Assembly (NCBI GenBank): GCA_017643365.1
Contig: JAEPNO010000016.1
Location: 1-64,000 of the forward strand
Length of the DNA: 64,000 nt
Source of the DNA: Balneolaceae bacterium
GTDB lineage: Bacteria > Bacteroidota > Rhodothermia > Balneolales > Balneolaceae
Direction of reading: 5' to 3'
The notes beneath the pieces were generated by a model that worked only from the letters and a program-made list of their open reading frames with translations, was not told the origin of the DNA and did no database searches. The translations under genes and the position numbers were made by a program. This document shows positions 32,201 through 39,930 of the stretch, in pieces (position 1 is the stretch's first letter; each line of letters begins with the position of its first letter).

Positions 32201-32764
32201 TGGACCACATATATTCGCATTTGTCGTCCAACCCGCAGTTTCGATGTATGGATGTGCAGACGTAAGCAAGCCACTTGAGGCCTCGGTAGCCATTTCACTT
32301 ATATCGTTGTTCCAATTCCAAGCAGAAACACTTGCTTCATTTGCCATACCTCGCGCATTAGGATTTATGCCTGTAGCAATTATTGTACCCACCATGTTAG
32401 TAGCATGATTGTTCTTCGATCCAGCTTCTGAATCTAAAAACGAAACTCGCCCATTGTATTCTTGATGAGTTAGTAGCGGCTTATTCTGATCCCAGTATCC
32501 TATCGTTATACTATCTCCTGAGAGCGCTAATCCGGATTCATTACCAGCCCATACAGCATCAGAGTTAACAGCACTAGCAGCTTCTAAATTTGCTGTCTCA
32601 TAAATAACCGGTAATACATGCTGTTTCTTAACTTTGGTTTTATTTTGAGCCCACTCTGCAAACTCTAGGAGTTTCTTCTTATCCAAAACCTGTGCTTGAA
32701 TGGAGTTTATACTCCCCAAAAAACAGCTTAAAATTAAATAAAGTAATGTCAGCTTATATTTCAT
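29258..32764 (-). CDS. Secreted S8 (subtilisin-like) peptidase with T9SS sorting domain
   Basis: 1168 residues from ATG 32764 (MKYKLTLLYLILSC); the longer frame lacks a signal. The triad fits Asp92 (GYWDQNK), His120 (NNHATNMVGTI) and Ser348 (GGGTSAATAVVAG), with oxyanion Asn in AAGNQRGEG. A middle region has G8-like beta strands, and the C-terminus has QNYPNPFNPATTISYQVPQ and GVYFYRLSVGDQVETKKMLL, a T9SS type A sorting domain. It would be exported by T9SS and act at the cell surface or outside. It is followed by the ChaN/EreA-like gene with 4 bases of overlap. Confidence 0.92.
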   Translation of the reverse strand: MKYKLTLLYLILSCFLGSINSIQAQVLDKKKLLEFAEWAQNKTKVKKQHVLPVIYETANLEAASAVNSDAVWAGNESGLALSGDSITIGYWDQNKPLLTHQEYNGRVSFLDSEAGSKNNHATNMVGTIIATGINPNARGMANEASVSAWNWNNDISEMATEASSGLLTSAHPYIETAGWTTNANICGPGWMWFSLESSDNTKAFQFGYYDNQAQYWDSVAYLAPDYLILKAAGNQRGEGPVNQPITHWKYDSSFNCVQDSVSVREVDGGVDGYESINAASLAKNVLVVGAVESNTNDFDDLDSIEPTSTSGFGPTDEGRIKPDIVAPTHVFTTTSSSNNSYGTGGGTSAATAVVAGSVALIREHYQDLNSDTLSSASLRALLAHTSDDIGNPGPDYKTGWGMLNTERAIRFISANSTDALSNQLIDTVLMNEQSLSFTFNHQNSRPLVLTVAWTDPAATPSIIGNDPSDLKLVNDLDITVEDSEGAIFLPWVLDHSNPDFEATFGNNEVDNIEQIKIENPQKGNFNITLTHKGLLTNGSQRFTLLMSESEPELEFETASTGDWSSGSVWENGVAPTTTYHRAVIKHSIELDQDVNIHSVAFGINSGSLALNGNKLTVSDGFKELSTQNGLIADSLAILSITGWSMDSDTLELVGENNQLKKLLIDALGDTIHVASTIKVYENLDVESGVINVESANVILMTDSSYTAGFSRQNGGIIGDLFYSRTFYEESAGWRLIATPFEDESLRTLSEFFHTQGGEWATFQVEDDESNLWVFDKVTQDYQAHSSTDTTFMPGLGYLFYMFEGGKPLVLSGMEPDSLSINLFRGTHDSLSYNLVGNPFASTIDWHQVVDESENLSTNYAVWNPASSTGGGTSGFSYYNAINGLGSAGRFIAPMQGFFVQAINEDAQLNFNQVQKTVEYPEVYGKKADHKPDHIQFTLQSQNGEILDNQAHLIFHDKAGAGADIHDVARLKSLNSIVSQVSFLDKNKNKRVFEGRSALADKDTVRVVIELGKSGRYLLRWDMNGEFNSDSQLFLHVEELGQPIDLKTLNFLEIEAPSSGSYFYDIIVARNSTTNTSIEVEHNFQLFQNYPNPFNPATTISYQVPQNARVSLEVFDINGRLVKTLINNEVQHAGVYSRRFNSNVLSSGVYFYRLSVGDQVETKKMLLIK

Positions 32765-32836
32765 CAACTTTAACGTAGTACCCCATCGTTGCGTTGAATT
32801 ATAGTAAATCAACTGCGAATAAACTTATGACTGAGG

Positions 32837-32908
32837 GAAAATTATAAAGAGATACACCTTCAAATTGCAAAGCTTGTACTCAAGGCAAGTTATCCGCCAG
32901 GCGATCAA
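32837..32908 (+). pseudogene. GntR-family regulator N-terminal remnant
   Basis: The plus-strand frame reads ENYKEIHLQIAKLVLKASYP followed by PGDQ. This matches the start of GntR winged-helix domains (IxxQIAxxILxGxYPPGDxLPS). A stop precedes it and the expected LPSVREL continuation is replaced by unrelated text, so only a fragment survives. Confidence 0.55.
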
Positions 32909-32955
32909 CAGAAGATAAGCTCTAACATTAAAAATATTAGTGTTTTATATCACTT

Positions 32956-33762
32956 CTACTTCGGCAATAACCTGGTAAAACAAACAATCCCACGAGTGAT
33001 TTGTTTATCTACCTGAAACCCACATTGACTGAACAGATCGTTGCTTTCGCCTTTGGTCCAGAATTTGATTCCGCCCAAACCAATCGATTCCTGAAGCAAT
33101 CTCCCGTACCATGCATCACTTTTGATAAGATGCATCACAAAGAAACTCCCGTCCTTTTTTAGCACACGGTTGGCTTCGTGCAACACCCGAGTTGGCTCAG
33201 AAAGCTCGTTCAATGTTCCACCCATCACTATTCCATCGAAGGTTTTGCTAAAGAACGGCATTTCTCGTCCATCGGCACGAACCAGATAAATATTTGTCTC
33301 GTCGGCTTCGGCTTTCATGCGGGCTTCTTCCAACATTTGGGTAGAAAAATCCAACGCTACGATATCCGCTTCCGGCTGAGCTGCTTTCAACGCCCGTGCA
33401 TACAACGCCGTTGAAGCACCCAAATCCAGATACACGCCACCAGCTTTTGGCTCCGTCCATTCGATCAATAATTCGTGTTCTTTTTCAATAGGAAAGTCTT
33501 CGCCGGTAAGTAGAGATAGCGATCGTTTACGCCACAATTCTTCGTAGATGGTAGCCGTCAGTTTCCAGTGATTGGTACTGGATGCGATGGTTGAAAAAGC
33601 CGGGTCTTTTTCCATCATATCAATGATGTTGTTTTTAACCCGATATTCGTCGCCATCGGTGGTGGCAAAAGATCCGTTAAAAGGAAGGGATAAATTTGAT
33701 ACTTCTTCGGGAATGTGGATTCCGATGCGCTCGTTAGCCGGCGATTTTAATTCTAAACTCAT
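32956..33762 (-). CDS. Class I SAM-dependent methyltransferase
   Basis: This 268-residue protein has a SAM-binding core: motif I VYLDLGASTALYARAL, then ADIVALDFSTQMLEEAR, YLVRADGREMPFFSKTFDGI and NELSEPTRVLHEANRVLKKD. The order and the GTLNELSEP segment fit the Methyltransf_11 group. The N-terminal 90 residues contain a short beta region (FATTDGDEYRVKNNIIDMM) resembling the Trm112p-like head of methyltransferase-linked proteins. The substrate is unknown. It is the third gene after dnaN and the SAM hydrolase. Confidence 0.8.
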   Translation of the reverse strand: MSLELKSPANERIGIHIPEEVSNLSLPFNGSFATTDGDEYRVKNNIIDMMEKDPAFSTIASSTNHWKLTATIYEELWRKRSLSLLTGEDFPIEKEHELLIEWTEPKAGGVYLDLGASTALYARALKAAQPEADIVALDFSTQMLEEARMKAEADETNIYLVRADGREMPFFSKTFDGIVMGGTLNELSEPTRVLHEANRVLKKDGSFFVMHLIKSDAWYGRLLQESIGLGGIKFWTKGESNDLFSQCGFQVDKQITRGIVCFTRLLPK

Positions 33763-33816
33763 AAATTTTGATCTGTTTGAACAGCCTTACGTTCTCAGCA
33801 GTATCGTGTTTCGTGC

Positions 33817-34605
33817 TTATTTTTGAAGCACCAACGATATCTGTGCACCCTTATCAACACCTAACATCTGCGCAGCATTTCCTTTGTTGATGCCCACTTC
33901 CAACATCCCCGAGCTTCCAATGAATGCGGCAGGCTCGCCCGGTTCAACATCCCCAAAAGTATTTACCATGTGATCGATAATGGTATTGCCCACATACACG
34001 CGCACTTTTCGTCTACCTGCGGTTTCTTCAAGTAAGCTTTCAGAAATATTTGTGATCAGATTTCCGAATCTATCGATGTGAATCACCCATCCTTGCACAC
34101 CATCTTTATCTCCGATTGGAACTGCCCAGTGATAGGAAACCAGATCTTTGATCGGCTCACCAAGTTGTTTAATGTCCACGCCTTCGCTTAAATGAGCAGC
34201 AACCGGACTAAAAATATCTCGACCGTGAAATGTGCGCGATCGATCTTTCAACCAGTATTCCGGCTTGTTCAGTTTGTACGCTTTGTACTTGAACTGGTTG
34301 GTGATGAGCGAAAAAATTCCGTTATCCGGTCCAACAAAATATTGATCGTTTATTTTTAGGGCGATGGGATGGCGATCCGTTCCCACACCTGGGTCAACCA
34401 CCACCAAATGTACGCTACCTTTTGGGAATTGGAAGGCTGCATTTCGGATTACCCAAGCACCCGCCATAATATCTTGCGGCGGGATTTCGTGCGAAATATC
34501 AATTAATCGAGAAGTTGGAGTGATGCCGAGCATCACCGCTTTCATGACACTTACGTAGTGATCCTGTGTTCCAAAATCAGTGGTAAGAGTGATTATCCGA
34601 CTCAT
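33817..34605 (-). CDS. SAM hydroxide adenosyltransferase (DUF62 family)
   Basis: This 262-residue protein has the DUF62 signature ITLTTDFGTQDHYVSVMKAV, SRLIDISHEIPPQDIMAGAW, HLVVVDPGVGTDRHPIAL and VGPDNGIFSLI, with a C-terminal GWVIHIDRFGNLITNI. The family splits SAM to adenosine and methionine using water, and relatives form fluorinase or chlorinase. The start overlaps the dnaN stop by one base (TAATG), so the two are coupled. Confidence 0.92.
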   Translation of the reverse strand: MSRIITLTTDFGTQDHYVSVMKAVMLGITPTSRLIDISHEIPPQDIMAGAWVIRNAAFQFPKGSVHLVVVDPGVGTDRHPIALKINDQYFVGPDNGIFSLITNQFKYKAYKLNKPEYWLKDRSRTFHGRDIFSPVAAHLSEGVDIKQLGEPIKDLVSYHWAVPIGDKDGVQGWVIHIDRFGNLITNISESLLEETAGRRKVRVYVGNTIIDHMVNTFGDVEPGEPAAFIGSSGMLEVGINKGNAAQMLGVDKGAQISLVLQK

Positions 34606-35720
34606 TAAGCATAGCTATTCAACATCACCGGCATCACCAGCATGAGAATATCTTCCGACTCGTCGTCTGAGGTTGGTTTTACGATTCCTGCTCGATTTGG
34701 GGATGAAAACTCGAAGCTTACTTCATCATCATCGATGTTGCTTAACACATCACCCAAGTACTTTGCATTGAACCCGATTTCCATGCTTTCATTGTTGTAC
34801 TCACAATCGATGGTTTCTTTGGCTTCGCTGCTCATATCTAAATCTTCTGCGCGAATGGTGAGTTTATCTGCATCCAGCTGTAGACGAATTTGACGAGTAG
34901 TTGAGCTCGAGAAAATCGCTACACGTTTCACTGTCGAGAGCATTTGATCTTTACTGATCGTGAGGAATTTGTTGTTGTCGCGAGGGATTACCGAATCGTA
35001 ATTTGGGTATTGCTCGTTGATCAAACGTGTAATCAAAATGGTGCTTCCGCTGTGGAATCGAGCGTGATCTTGAGTTACTGTTACTTTGCAATCGTCGCCT
35101 TGCACTGTTTTTTGGATCAAGCTGAGTGCTTTATCAGGAATGATGAAATTCACATCGTTCGCTGCTTTAATTTCTTTGTTGGTGTACTTCACCAAACGAT
35201 GCCCATCGGTTGCCACAAACTTACTTTCTTCTGTTCCAATCTGGAAATACACACCCATCATAGCCGGACGCAAATCATCGCTACTAACGGCAAATAACGT
35301 TTTGTTGATGGCTTTGTGAACCAACTCAGTGGTTGTTGAAATCACCGTGCCTTCATCTAAATTCGGCACTTCAGGGAATTCTTCGGCCTCATCGCCAACC
35401 AGCTTATAGTTACCTTTATCGGTGCGGAAGTTGATGTTTTTACGATCATCTACATCAAAGAACACCGTGATGTTGGGCAGTTGACGAAGAGTTTCGAGTA
35501 ATCGTCGAGCAGGGATTGCTACCGCGCCATCTTCTTCGATATCAGCATCGATGCTTTGAACAATCGAAATTTCTAGATCGGTGGCGGTTAGTTTTAACTT
35601 GCCATCTTCGCTCTTGAATAAAATAGTTTCCAAAATTGGTAAGGTAGCCTTCGAAGGCACGGCTCCAATCACCGCTGAAAGGCCTTTGTTGAGTTCGCTG
35701 CTTGAGACCGAAAATTTCAT
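34605..35720 (-). CDS. dnaN: DNA polymerase III beta clamp
   Basis: 371 residues from ATG 35720 (MKFSVSSSELNKGLSAVIG); 38 residues more would be read in a longer frame without family support. Three repeats of the clamp fold are visible, ending in MLVMPVMLNSYA, and LPILETILFKSEDGKLKLTA and ATDGHRLVKYTNKE are typical beta-clamp text. The protein forms a sliding ring for polymerase III and other clamp-binding proteins. Its gene here is not next to dnaA, and it leads an operon with the SAM hydrolase. Confidence 0.95.
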   Translation of the reverse strand: MKFSVSSSELNKGLSAVIGAVPSKATLPILETILFKSEDGKLKLTATDLEISIVQSIDADIEEDGAVAIPARRLLETLRQLPNITVFFDVDDRKNINFRTDKGNYKLVGDEAEEFPEVPNLDEGTVISTTTELVHKAINKTLFAVSSDDLRPAMMGVYFQIGTEESKFVATDGHRLVKYTNKEIKAANDVNFIIPDKALSLIQKTVQGDDCKVTVTQDHARFHSGSTILITRLINEQYPNYDSVIPRDNNKFLTISKDQMLSTVKRVAIFSSSTTRQIRLQLDADKLTIRAEDLDMSSEAKETIDCEYNNESMEIGFNAKYLGDVLSNIDDDEVSFEFSSPNRAGIVKPTSDDESEDILMLVMPVMLNSYA

Positions 35721-35908
35721 AAAATTTATGTCAGAATTAGTTGTTTCGGGCAATTTTTCCCAAATCTTGCCCTTTCTAAAAGTTGTGCTTATACTAAGAA
35801 ATCCTCGTTCCCGTTGCAATACAATACGAGCCAAAAAAACCGCTTAACAAAAGCAATTATCCTATCGATACAGCTCTACTATTTTTTTAAGATTTCAACT
35901 GCTATTTG

Positions 35909-36991
35909 ATGAATCGTTTTTTAACTGCGCTTCTGGTTTTATTTGGCCTTTCTACCTCAACTCTTGCCCAAAGTGCGTTATCGAAATATGGCAATGATTT
36001 TCTCTCGGTAGGTGCCGGCGCCAGAGCGTTAGGAATGGGTGGCGCACAAACAGCTTTAACGAATGATGTTACTTCAGGCTATTGGAATGTTGCCGGCTTA
36101 GCTTCGCTTGATCACCCTGAGTTTATTTACATGCACTCCGAGCGTTTCGGCGGCATTGTAGGCTACGATTATGGCGCTGCTGCTTTCCCGTTAAAATCAC
36201 AGGATGGAGTTTTTGGGATCAGTTTTTTCCGCCAAGGTGTAGATAATATCGCGAACACGCTTAATGCATGGGATGCCGATCGGGGCGAAAACGGCGGACC
36301 TAAAGAAGATGCAGAATCGTATATCACGCGGTTTTCTGCTGCGGATGTCGCCATCTTACTTTCCTATGCCAAAAACTACAACGATCGTATTTCGATTGGG
36401 GGTTCTGCGAAAATTATCAACCAGCGGCTTGGACCTTTCGCAAACGCCTGGGGCTACAGTTTGGATGTTGGTATTTTGATGAAAACCGGTTTTGCTGATT
36501 TCGGGGCTTCGATTCAGGATGTTACCACGATGCAAAAAATGTGGACGGTGAATGAGGAAGAATTCGAAGGTTTTGAAGAAGCTTTTGGCGATTCCATTCC
36601 AACCGGACAAAATGAATACGTTTTGCCCTCGGTTCGGCTAGGTGCGGCAAAAAAATTCTCAGTTTCCGATTTCGATTTCGCGGCTGCACTTGATTTTAAC
36701 CTGCTCTTCGAAAATCGTCAGGCTTATTACTTGAATATGGGCAGAATGAGTATCGAACCGCATGCTGGCGTTGAAACCACCTATAAAAACCGAATTACAC
36801 TTCGTGCCGGTCTCACTGATTTTATCGACGATCCCGTTTCTGGGTTTTCAGTTTCTCCAACGCTGGGTTTGGGGCTCAAAGTTTCTGATTTCTACCTCGA
36901 CTATGGATTCGCCAGCTTTGCCGGGGCGTCAAGCACACTCGGCTACACCCATCGAATTTCGCTCAAGTTTGAGTTTAGGAAGTCTGACTAG
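35909..36991 (+). CDS. PorV/PorQ-like outer-membrane protein
   Basis: About 360 residues from ATG 35909. A signal peptide (LLVLFGLSTSTLAQ) is followed by FLSVGAGARALGMGGAQTAL, the strong PorV/PorQ (UPF0164) hallmark, and WNVAGLASLDHPEFIYMHSE. The remainder is amphipathic beta-strand text for an outer-membrane barrel with a C-terminal aromatic ending. PorV in T9SS helps deliver and attach secreted cargo at the cell surface; which role this paralog plays is not clear, but T9SS-tagged cargo is encoded in this window. It is divergent from dnaN. Confidence 0.85.
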   Translation: MNRFLTALLVLFGLSTSTLAQSALSKYGNDFLSVGAGARALGMGGAQTALTNDVTSGYWNVAGLASLDHPEFIYMHSERFGGIVGYDYGAAAFPLKSQDGVFGISFFRQGVDNIANTLNAWDADRGENGGPKEDAESYITRFSAADVAILLSYAKNYNDRISIGGSAKIINQRLGPFANAWGYSLDVGILMKTGFADFGASIQDVTTMQKMWTVNEEEFEGFEEAFGDSIPTGQNEYVLPSVRLGAAKKFSVSDFDFAAALDFNLLFENRQAYYLNMGRMSIEPHAGVETTYKNRITLRAGLTDFIDDPVSGFSVSPTLGLGLKVSDFYLDYGFASFAGASSTLGYTHRISLKFEFRKSD

Positions 36992-37029
36992 GTTAGATGT
37001 TTTTAGTCGTAACGATAAATCTACAAAGC

Positions 37030-37347
37030 TTAAACTTCAGCTAGTTTACTGGAAATAAACTCATTCAAGCTTTTTCCCTCTTTCTTTGCTTTCAAATAAA
37101 CGTTACGGTGTACTTCTTTAGGTAAACGAAGCATTAATTTTCCGGAAAATGGTTTGTCGGGTTCTTCACCTCGCTCTGCACAGAATTCTAAATAATCATC
37201 TACAGAATCTTTGAATGCTTTTTGAATTTCCTCAACTGTTTTTCCTTGAAATGTAACTACATCGTTAAGGTCTACAATTTCACCATGTAGTAATCCGGCT
37301 TCTTCATCCAACTCTACCTTTCCATGATATCCTTTGTATTTCAACAT
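37030..37347 (-). CDS. hicB: HicB-family antitoxin
   Basis: This 105-residue protein has the HicB fold: YKGYHGKVELDEEAGLLHGE then TFQGKTVEEIQKAFKDSVDD. A C-terminal ribbon-helix-helix-like tail reads LRLPKEVHRNVYLKAKKEGK followed by SLNEFISSKL. It binds and inhibits HicA and probably binds the palindrome upstream of hicA. It follows the toxin gene by 3 bases, the reverse of usual antitoxin-first order but normal for hicAB. Confidence 0.92.
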   Translation of the reverse strand: MLKYKGYHGKVELDEEAGLLHGEIVDLNDVVTFQGKTVEEIQKAFKDSVDDYLEFCAERGEEPDKPFSGKLMLRLPKEVHRNVYLKAKKEGKSLNEFISSKLAEV

Positions 37348-37350
37348 ATC

Positions 37351-37611
37351 TTACACCTTAATTCTTGCTTGTATTAAAAACTTTCTCATCGACTTGAGTG
37401 CTCCTTTATCGGTTTCTTTTTTAGGATGAGGTCGATGAAATACAGCTCGACATCCATTCAAATATATTCGAACTCTCGAGTCACTACCTTCTGAAAGTTC
37501 AGCTCCTAAAGCTAAAAGTAACTTTTCAATTTCACTCCATGCTACATCCGAACGAATAGGAACATCAAAAATAGCCTCTAATGTCTTTTGATGTTTCTTT
37601 CGTAAATTCAT
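37351..37611 (-). CDS. hicA: HicA-family mRNA-interferase toxin
   Basis: 86 residues from ATG 37611 (MNLRKKHQKTLEAIFD); the longer frame to 37698 overlaps miaA and is unlikely. The dsRBD-like fold appears as SDVAWSEIEKLLLALGAEL, RVRIYLNGCRAVFHRPHP then KGALKSMRKFLIQARI. The catalytic His fits the HRPHP segment. It degrades mRNA when unbound by HicB. The gene runs opposite to and directly upstream of miaA. Confidence 0.9.
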   Translation of the reverse strand: MNLRKKHQKTLEAIFDVPIRSDVAWSEIEKLLLALGAELSEGSDSRVRIYLNGCRAVFHRPHPKKETDKGALKSMRKFLIQARIKV

Positions 37612-37630
37612 AGTATCAAAATATGATACT
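37612..37630. promoter_or_regulatory. Palindrome at the hicA start, candidate HicB operator
   Basis: AGTATCA and TGATACT are perfect 7-base inverse arms around a 5-base spacer. The site lies directly upstream of the hicA start codon on the minus strand. HicB repressors bind such palindromes; binding here is inferred only. Confidence 0.6.
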
Positions 37631-37684
37631 AATTTTAGATTATTACAATTAGATTTTATTGTCCATACATTCATCCAAAAAAAC

Positions 37685-38590
37685 ATGCGAATCATCATCC
37701 TTGGTCCTACAGCATCCGGAAAAACGGAGCTTTCTATTCAGCTCGCTGAGGACTTGGAAACGTCTATTATTTCGGCGGATTCTCGGCAGTGCTTTTCGAT
37801 GATGGATATCGGAACGGCTAAGCCATCCAAACAGGAATTAACTCGTGTACGACATTTCAATATCTCGAACCTTTCGTTGGATGGAGACGACAGCGCCATT
37901 AAGTTTAATCGACGTGCGGAGGTGTGGGAAAATGAGATTTTATCAAATTCTGAACATGTGATTTATGTCGGTGGAAGCACCCTACACCTTACCGGCTTGA
38001 TTCAGCCTTTCAGCGATATTCCTGATTCTGATCCGAAGAATATTGCAGTACTCAATCAACGAATTGAAGACGAAGGCATTGAATCGCTGTTTGAATTACT
38101 TAAAAGCATCGATCCCGAGTACATCCCAAAAATGGATGGAATGAACCGTCAGCGTATTATTCGCGCGCTCGATGTATGGATGCAAACCGGAAAACCATTC
38201 AGCAGTTTTCATAACAATGATAAGCTAAAACCCGATGAAGACTCCATTGTCTTCGGGCTCCAACATCCCCGCGAAAAGCTGTATGCTCGCATCAATAAAC
38301 GCGTAGATTTGATGATACAAGCCGGACTCGAAAACGAAGTGGAACAGATTTTAGACTCCGGATTTTCTCCCGATTTACAGGCGCTTCAAACCGTTGGATA
38401 TCGGGAAGTGATTGCGCATCGAAATGGGGAGTTTGATCGAAAAACTATGATCGAAAAGATCAAAACAAATACCCGAAGATACGCTAAACGGCAACTTACC
38501 TGGTTTCGGCGTTGGGAGTTTATTCACTGGTTGGATGCAGATAAAATGACTACCAAAGAATTGATGGAAAAAATACAGTCAACTCTTTAG
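37685..38590 (+). CDS. miaA: tRNA dimethylallyltransferase
   Basis: This 301-residue protein has the P-loop IILGPTASGKTELSIQLA, then IISADSRQCFSMMDIGTAKP, VIYVGGSTLHLTGLIQPFSD and the RRYAKRQLTWFRRW motif, all classic for MiaA. It adds a dimethylallyl group to A37 of tRNAs reading codons starting with U. The start is 74 bases from the divergent hicA gene, so the two share the regulatory region. Length is normal. Confidence 0.95.
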   Translation: MRIIILGPTASGKTELSIQLAEDLETSIISADSRQCFSMMDIGTAKPSKQELTRVRHFNISNLSLDGDDSAIKFNRRAEVWENEILSNSEHVIYVGGSTLHLTGLIQPFSDIPDSDPKNIAVLNQRIEDEGIESLFELLKSIDPEYIPKMDGMNRQRIIRALDVWMQTGKPFSSFHNNDKLKPDEDSIVFGLQHPREKLYARINKRVDLMIQAGLENEVEQILDSGFSPDLQALQTVGYREVIAHRNGEFDRKTMIEKIKTNTRRYAKRQLTWFRRWEFIHWLDADKMTTKELMEKIQSTL

Positions 38591-38643
38591 CAGCTAACCG
38601 TTTTAACCCTTATTTTCTGCACTCACTTAAAATCAGCTCCACT

Positions 38644-38889
38644 ATGTACAAAGCCAAAGTAAACGTAACGCTCCGTCCGTCGATCCTTGATCCCAAAGGT
38701 AAAGCAGCGCATCACGCCCTCGAAAACTTAGGACTTAATCAAGTTGAAAAAGTTCGCATTGGGAAATTTATTGAGCTTGATGTAAATGCGGATTCTGAAG
38801 ATGCTGCAAAAGCTGTTGTTGAGCAGGCATGTGCTAAACTACTGGCCAACGAAGTGATGGAAGACTTTACGATCGAAATCGAATCTTAA
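38644..38889 (+). CDS. purS: Phosphoribosylformylglycinamidine synthase subunit PurS
   Basis: This 81-residue protein begins MYKAKVNVTLRPSILDPKGK and continues HHALENLGLNQVEKVRIGKF then CAKLLANEVMEDFTIEI, a complete PurS. PurS dimers bridge PurL and PurQ in the small-subunit form of FGAM synthase. It is followed by a ClpS-like gene and purQ; purL is not seen in this window. Confidence 0.94.
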   Translation: MYKAKVNVTLRPSILDPKGKAAHHALENLGLNQVEKVRIGKFIELDVNADSEDAAKAVVEQACAKLLANEVMEDFTIEIES

Positions 38890-38900
38890 GAATTAGATCA

Positions 38901-39209
38901 ATGCAAGCTTTCGAAGATCTTCTGATGCAGATAGATTCCAACACCGAATCCGAAACGGAGGAAGTAGTTGATGAAAGCATTGCTACGCCTTGGCGTGTGA
39001 TTTTATACGATGACGACATCCATACGTTTGAAGAAGTAATTGCCCAATTGATGAAAGCAACGGGTTGTAGCCTCGCAAAAGCAGAGGAACTAACCTGGAA
39101 AGTGCACAACGAAGGCAAGGCCATCGCTTATGAAGGCGATTTTGAAGAATGCCTGAGAGTGGATAGTGTGTTAAAAGAAATTCAACTAGTTACAGAAATA
39201 AAAGGATAA
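38901..39209 (+). CDS. clpS: ClpS-family adaptor protein
   Basis: This 102-residue protein has an acidic N-terminal tail and the ClpS core PWRVILYDDDIHTFEEVIAQ, MKATGCSLAKAEELTWKVHN and EGKAIAYEGDFEEC, matching N-degron adaptors that hand substrates to ClpAP. Its ligand-binding DDD-x-H-T-F region is intact. It sits between purS and purQ with 11 bases on its left and 1 base on its right, so it is cotranslated with purine genes, an unusual place for an adaptor. Confidence 0.92.
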   Translation: MQAFEDLLMQIDSNTESETEEVVDESIATPWRVILYDDDIHTFEEVIAQLMKATGCSLAKAEELTWKVHNEGKAIAYEGDFEECLRVDSVLKEIQLVTEIKG

Positions 39210-39210
39210 C

Positions 39211-39909
39211 ATGGCAACATTTGGCGTAATCGTTTTTCCCGGCTCGAACTGTGATCACGACGCATATCATGCAATGAAACACGTACTCGGGTGCGAAACT
39301 AAGTTCCTATGGCACAAAGATACCGACCTTAGCGGCATCGATTTTTTGATTGTGCCCGGCGGATTTTCTTATGGGGATTACCTCCGATCCGGAGCTATCG
39401 CCCGATTCTCGCCAATTATGCAGGAAGTGGTGAAATTTGCCGAAAAAGGCGGTCCTGTGATGGGAATTTGTAACGGTTTTCAGATTTTACTCGAAGCCGG
39501 ATTAATTCCCGGTGCCATGATGCACAACCACCAACTTCGCTTTGTATGCAAAAACGTTTTTATCCGTTGCGAAACTACCGATTCGTTGTTTACCGGCTCA
39601 CTTGAAAAAGGTCAGGTTTTTGATATTCCTGTTTCTCATGGCGAAGGAAATTACTTCATCGATCAAGATGGATTGAAATCACTTCAGGATAACGATCAGG
39701 TGCTTTTCCGTTATTCGGATGCAAAGGGCGAACTTACCGAATCGGCCAATTTCAACGGATCGATCGACCACATTGCCGGCATTACCAACACAGGCCGAAA
39801 TGTACTTGGGATGATGCCACATCCAGAACGAGCTATGGAAAAAATTCTTGGCTCTGAAGATGGAAAACCTATTTTTGAATCCATTCTGAATTCCTTGTCA
39901 GTAGCTTAA
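39211..39909 (+). CDS. purQ: Phosphoribosylformylglycinamidine synthase subunit PurQ
   Basis: This 232-residue class I glutamine amidotransferase has GVIVFPGSNCDHDAYHAMKH, LIVPGGFSYGDYLRSGAIAR, the nucleophile Cys in VMGICNGFQILLEAGL, and the His/Glu pair in GMMPHPERAME. It provides ammonia for FGAM synthesis with PurS and PurL. Start codon follows clpS by one base. Length is normal. Confidence 0.95.
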   Translation: MATFGVIVFPGSNCDHDAYHAMKHVLGCETKFLWHKDTDLSGIDFLIVPGGFSYGDYLRSGAIARFSPIMQEVVKFAEKGGPVMGICNGFQILLEAGLIPGAMMHNHQLRFVCKNVFIRCETTDSLFTGSLEKGQVFDIPVSHGEGNYFIDQDGLKSLQDNDQVLFRYSDAKGELTESANFNGSIDHIAGITNTGRNVLGMMPHPERAMEKILGSEDGKPIFESILNSLSVA

Positions 39910-39930
39910 GTTTTCATACCTTAGGCACCT

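Noticed and set aside
34605-35834. Longer dnaN start at 35834
   Set aside because: The added 38 residues do not look like beta clamp, and the internal ATG 35720 begins with the classic MKFSV start.
37612-37698. Longer hicA start at 37698
   Set aside because: That start overlaps the divergent miaA gene and adds a non-HicA leader; ATG 37611 gives the usual HicA length.
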